Shown here one piece after another: positions 62,731 through 64,000 of a DNA stretch of 64,000 nucleotides. Origin of the DNA: JBALVT01 sp965262875 (lineage in GTDB: Bacteria > Pseudomonadota > Gammaproteobacteria > Pseudomonadales > Halieaceae); contig OZ253569.1 of the NCBI GenBank assembly GCA_965262875.1, positions 5,890,001 to 5,954,000 on the forward strand, given 5' to 3'. Both the position numbers and the translations under genes were made by a program. Below the pieces are notes generated by a model that was not told where the DNA came from, searched no databases, and saw nothing but the letters and a program-made list of their open reading frames with translations. Every line of letters begins with the position of its first letter. The first letter of the stretch is position 1.

Positions 62731-64000
62731 TCAGGGCGTGTTCCACGTTGCTACTTCACTCTCTTCCCAACCATAACGTACCGCCTTTGCCTCAAGAAGT
62801 GAAACTGCGGATCGGGAAACAGGATGGGTGTAGACCTGCCAGGCGCCGTTGTTTATTCGGTAACCCATTGAGCTACCTTCATCGGGAGCGCTTAGAACGA
62901 AAGCGACGTCGTTGATTTCAATTGCCAGTGGACTCGTGACAGGGCGTTCTCCGGCAGGTGCGAACCTGGCGACCATTTCGCTCTCGGGCTCTTCACTCCA
63001 ATCTTCCACCCGTTTCCCTTGCGCTTCAAGAACACTGCGCATGCGCTGTAAGTCGCTGGAATAATCTGGATCACCACTGACGTCATTGAGCTCAAAGGGA
63101 TCATCAGCCAAATCAAATAGACGCTCCGGACCGGGTGCCTCAAACCATTGCTGCTGGTCCGCATTCAATTCACCCGCTGTATACATCGCCCGCATTTCGC
63201 GCATCATATCCATGATGTCCCGATACGCCAGTTGGTGACCCCCGATCTGCTGCGGATGCCAACTCCGTATGTATTTGAAGCGCTGCCCCCTGACCGCGCG
63301 CTGTCTGTCGGGCACTTCATCGATACGATCACGAGACGCAAAAACATATTTCCGGGGCGCCGATTGACCGGAGGCAAAATCCGTTCCGTGGAGATAGGAA
63401 GGAACATCAACTCCCGCCAATTTCAAAATTGTGGGGGCCAGATCTACAAAACTGATCAGGCGAGAATCCGTGGTATTAGGCAACACACCCTCTGGCCTAA
63501 AAGCCTCGGGCCAACGAATAATCATGGGCACCTTGATACCCGAATCATACAGTTCGCGCTTTGCTCTTGGCAGACCATCTCCGTGATCGGTGGTCCAAAT
63601 TACGATAGTAGAATCCGCAAGCCCATCAGCTTCTAATTGCTTCAGAATTGAATCAACTTCACGATCCATATAGGCGATGTTGTCGTAGTGGCGTGCGACG
63701 TCGCGACGGACAGTGGCAGTGTCGGGATAGTACGGAGGCAAAGTTACGCTGGCGGGATTTACCACCTGTGGTGGACTGTCATCCAACTTCCACCACCGCA
63801 TCACTTGCATCACAAAATGGATAACACTGCTGGGCATACTCCCCAGAGGTGAAAATACACCACTTTCGTGGGTCACCATGAAGTTACGAAAACCAAAAAA
63901 GGGTTGCCCCGACACGCGGCCACGCCAGTCGGGATTACTCGCCCCCTCCTCGTCCCAAATGGTAAAGGGTCCCGTTCCGGGAAACACACCACTGAATTGA
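62731..64000 (-). CDS. Sulfatase, 5' part beyond the right edge
   Basis: The frame is open to the window edge. It covers the C-terminal two-thirds of an arylsulfatase-A-like enzyme: VARHYDNIAYMDREVDSILK, STIVIWTTDHGDGLPRAKRE (metal-binding DH), GIKVPMIIRWPEAF, SRLISFVDLAPTILKLAGVD and PERLFDLADDPFELNDVSGD. The formylglycine Cys motif (CxPSR) lies in the missing N-terminus. The final about 60 residues (NDVAFVLSAPDEGSSMGYRI) form an extra domain. It could desulfate a polysaccharide or choline-type ester. Confidence 0.87.
   Translation of the reverse strand, partial: QFSGVFPGTGPFTIWDEEGASNPDWRGRVSGQPFFGFRNFMVTHESGVFSPLGSMPSSVIHFVMQVMRWWKLDDSPPQVVNPASVTLPPYYPDTATVRRDVARHYDNIAYMDREVDSILKQLEADGLADSTIVIWTTDHGDGLPRAKRELYDSGIKVPMIIRWPEAFRPEGVLPNTTDSRLISFVDLAPTILKLAGVDVPSYLHGTDFASGQSAPRKYVFASRDRIDEVPDRQRAVRGQRFKYIRSWHPQQIGGHQLAYRDIMDMMREMRAMYTAGELNADQQQWFEAPGPERLFDLADDPFELNDVSGDPDYSSDLQRMRSVLEAQGKRVEDWSEEPESEMVARFAPAGERPVTSPLAIEINDVAFVLSAPDEGSSMGYRINNGAWQVYTHPVSRSAVSLLEAKAVRYGWEESEVATWNTP

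Noticed and set aside
1..64000. CRISPR arrays, toxin-antitoxin pairs or restriction systems
   Set aside because: No regularly spaced direct repeats and no defence-type protein motifs were found. The small proteins beside the second IS21 look like IS passengers.

Overview
The window looks like a piece of a gammaproteobacterial chromosome, probably marine or host-associated, caught while insertion sequences spread and genes decay. The gammaproteobacterial reading rests on the type of TonB receptors, the StyA-type monooxygenase, the LuxR-type response regulator and the CoA-linked catabolic genes; the genus cannot be named from sequence alone. About a third of the window is IS DNA: IS4, IS1595, an unassigned DDE element, IS3, IS66, ISL3 (two), IS200/REP-type, IS21 (two families, one nested), IS630 (two) and a group II intron. 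At least 15 ordinary genes are truncated, frameshifted or carry internal stops. This pattern fits recent relaxation of selection, as in early host restriction or after a bottleneck; that is inference. || Layout. 1-4.05 kb: IS4 transposase running off the left edge, a conserved secreted-protein fragment, a decayed DUF222/HNH gene and an IS1595 element. 4.3-7.1 kb: a MATE exporter, a broken MBL-fold hydrolase and an intact exported serine hydrolase. 7.3-8.6 kb: three adjacent decaying phage/mobile-element genes. 8.8-10.3 kb: a clean IS with 9-bp target duplication. 10.4-11 kb: an attC-like site and a small membrane-protein gene resembling an integron cassette. 11.2-14.1 kb: a mosaic of IS3, IS66, ISL3 and IS4 pieces. 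|| 14.2-25.4 kb is the best-preserved functional unit, all on the minus strand: flavin reductase fused to a MarR-like domain, AraC regulator, TonB receptor, AhpD-like protein, then hyuA-hyuB-styA. It reads as uptake, sensing and breakdown of an aromatic or N-heterocyclic substrate, with flavin-dependent oxygenation and ATP-dependent opening of a cyclic amide. || 26.1-34.2 kb: an IS3 element whose orfA is split by a group II intron, an SDR plus a FAH-family stub resembling L-fucose catabolism, a truncated REP-type transposase, an IS21 nested inside an inverted, internally deleted copy of itself, and tRNA-Arg(ACG). 34.2-39.1 kb: a secreted protein, a damaged tandem AhpD-like gene with UGA exactly where the second redox Cys is expected, an internally deleted LLM oxidoreductase, a response regulator and a TonB-receptor pseudogene. 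39.3-42.2 kb: a second IS21-type element with frameshifts. 42.3-49.2 kb: a CoA-ester catabolic region (hydratase, SDRs, acyl-CoA carboxyltransferase, CoA-transferases), mostly broken. 49.2-54.6 kb: two inverted IS630 copies around an ISL3, an acyl-CoA synthetase stub and a Tat-signal-bearing oxidoreductase. 54.6-64 kb: a catabolic cluster with amidohydrolase, iron alcohol dehydrogenase, glutamine-synthetase-like ligase, homocysteine methyltransferase (frameshifted), acetyl-CoA hydrolase/transferase, TauD-like dioxygenase, thioesterase and a sulfatase cut by the right edge.
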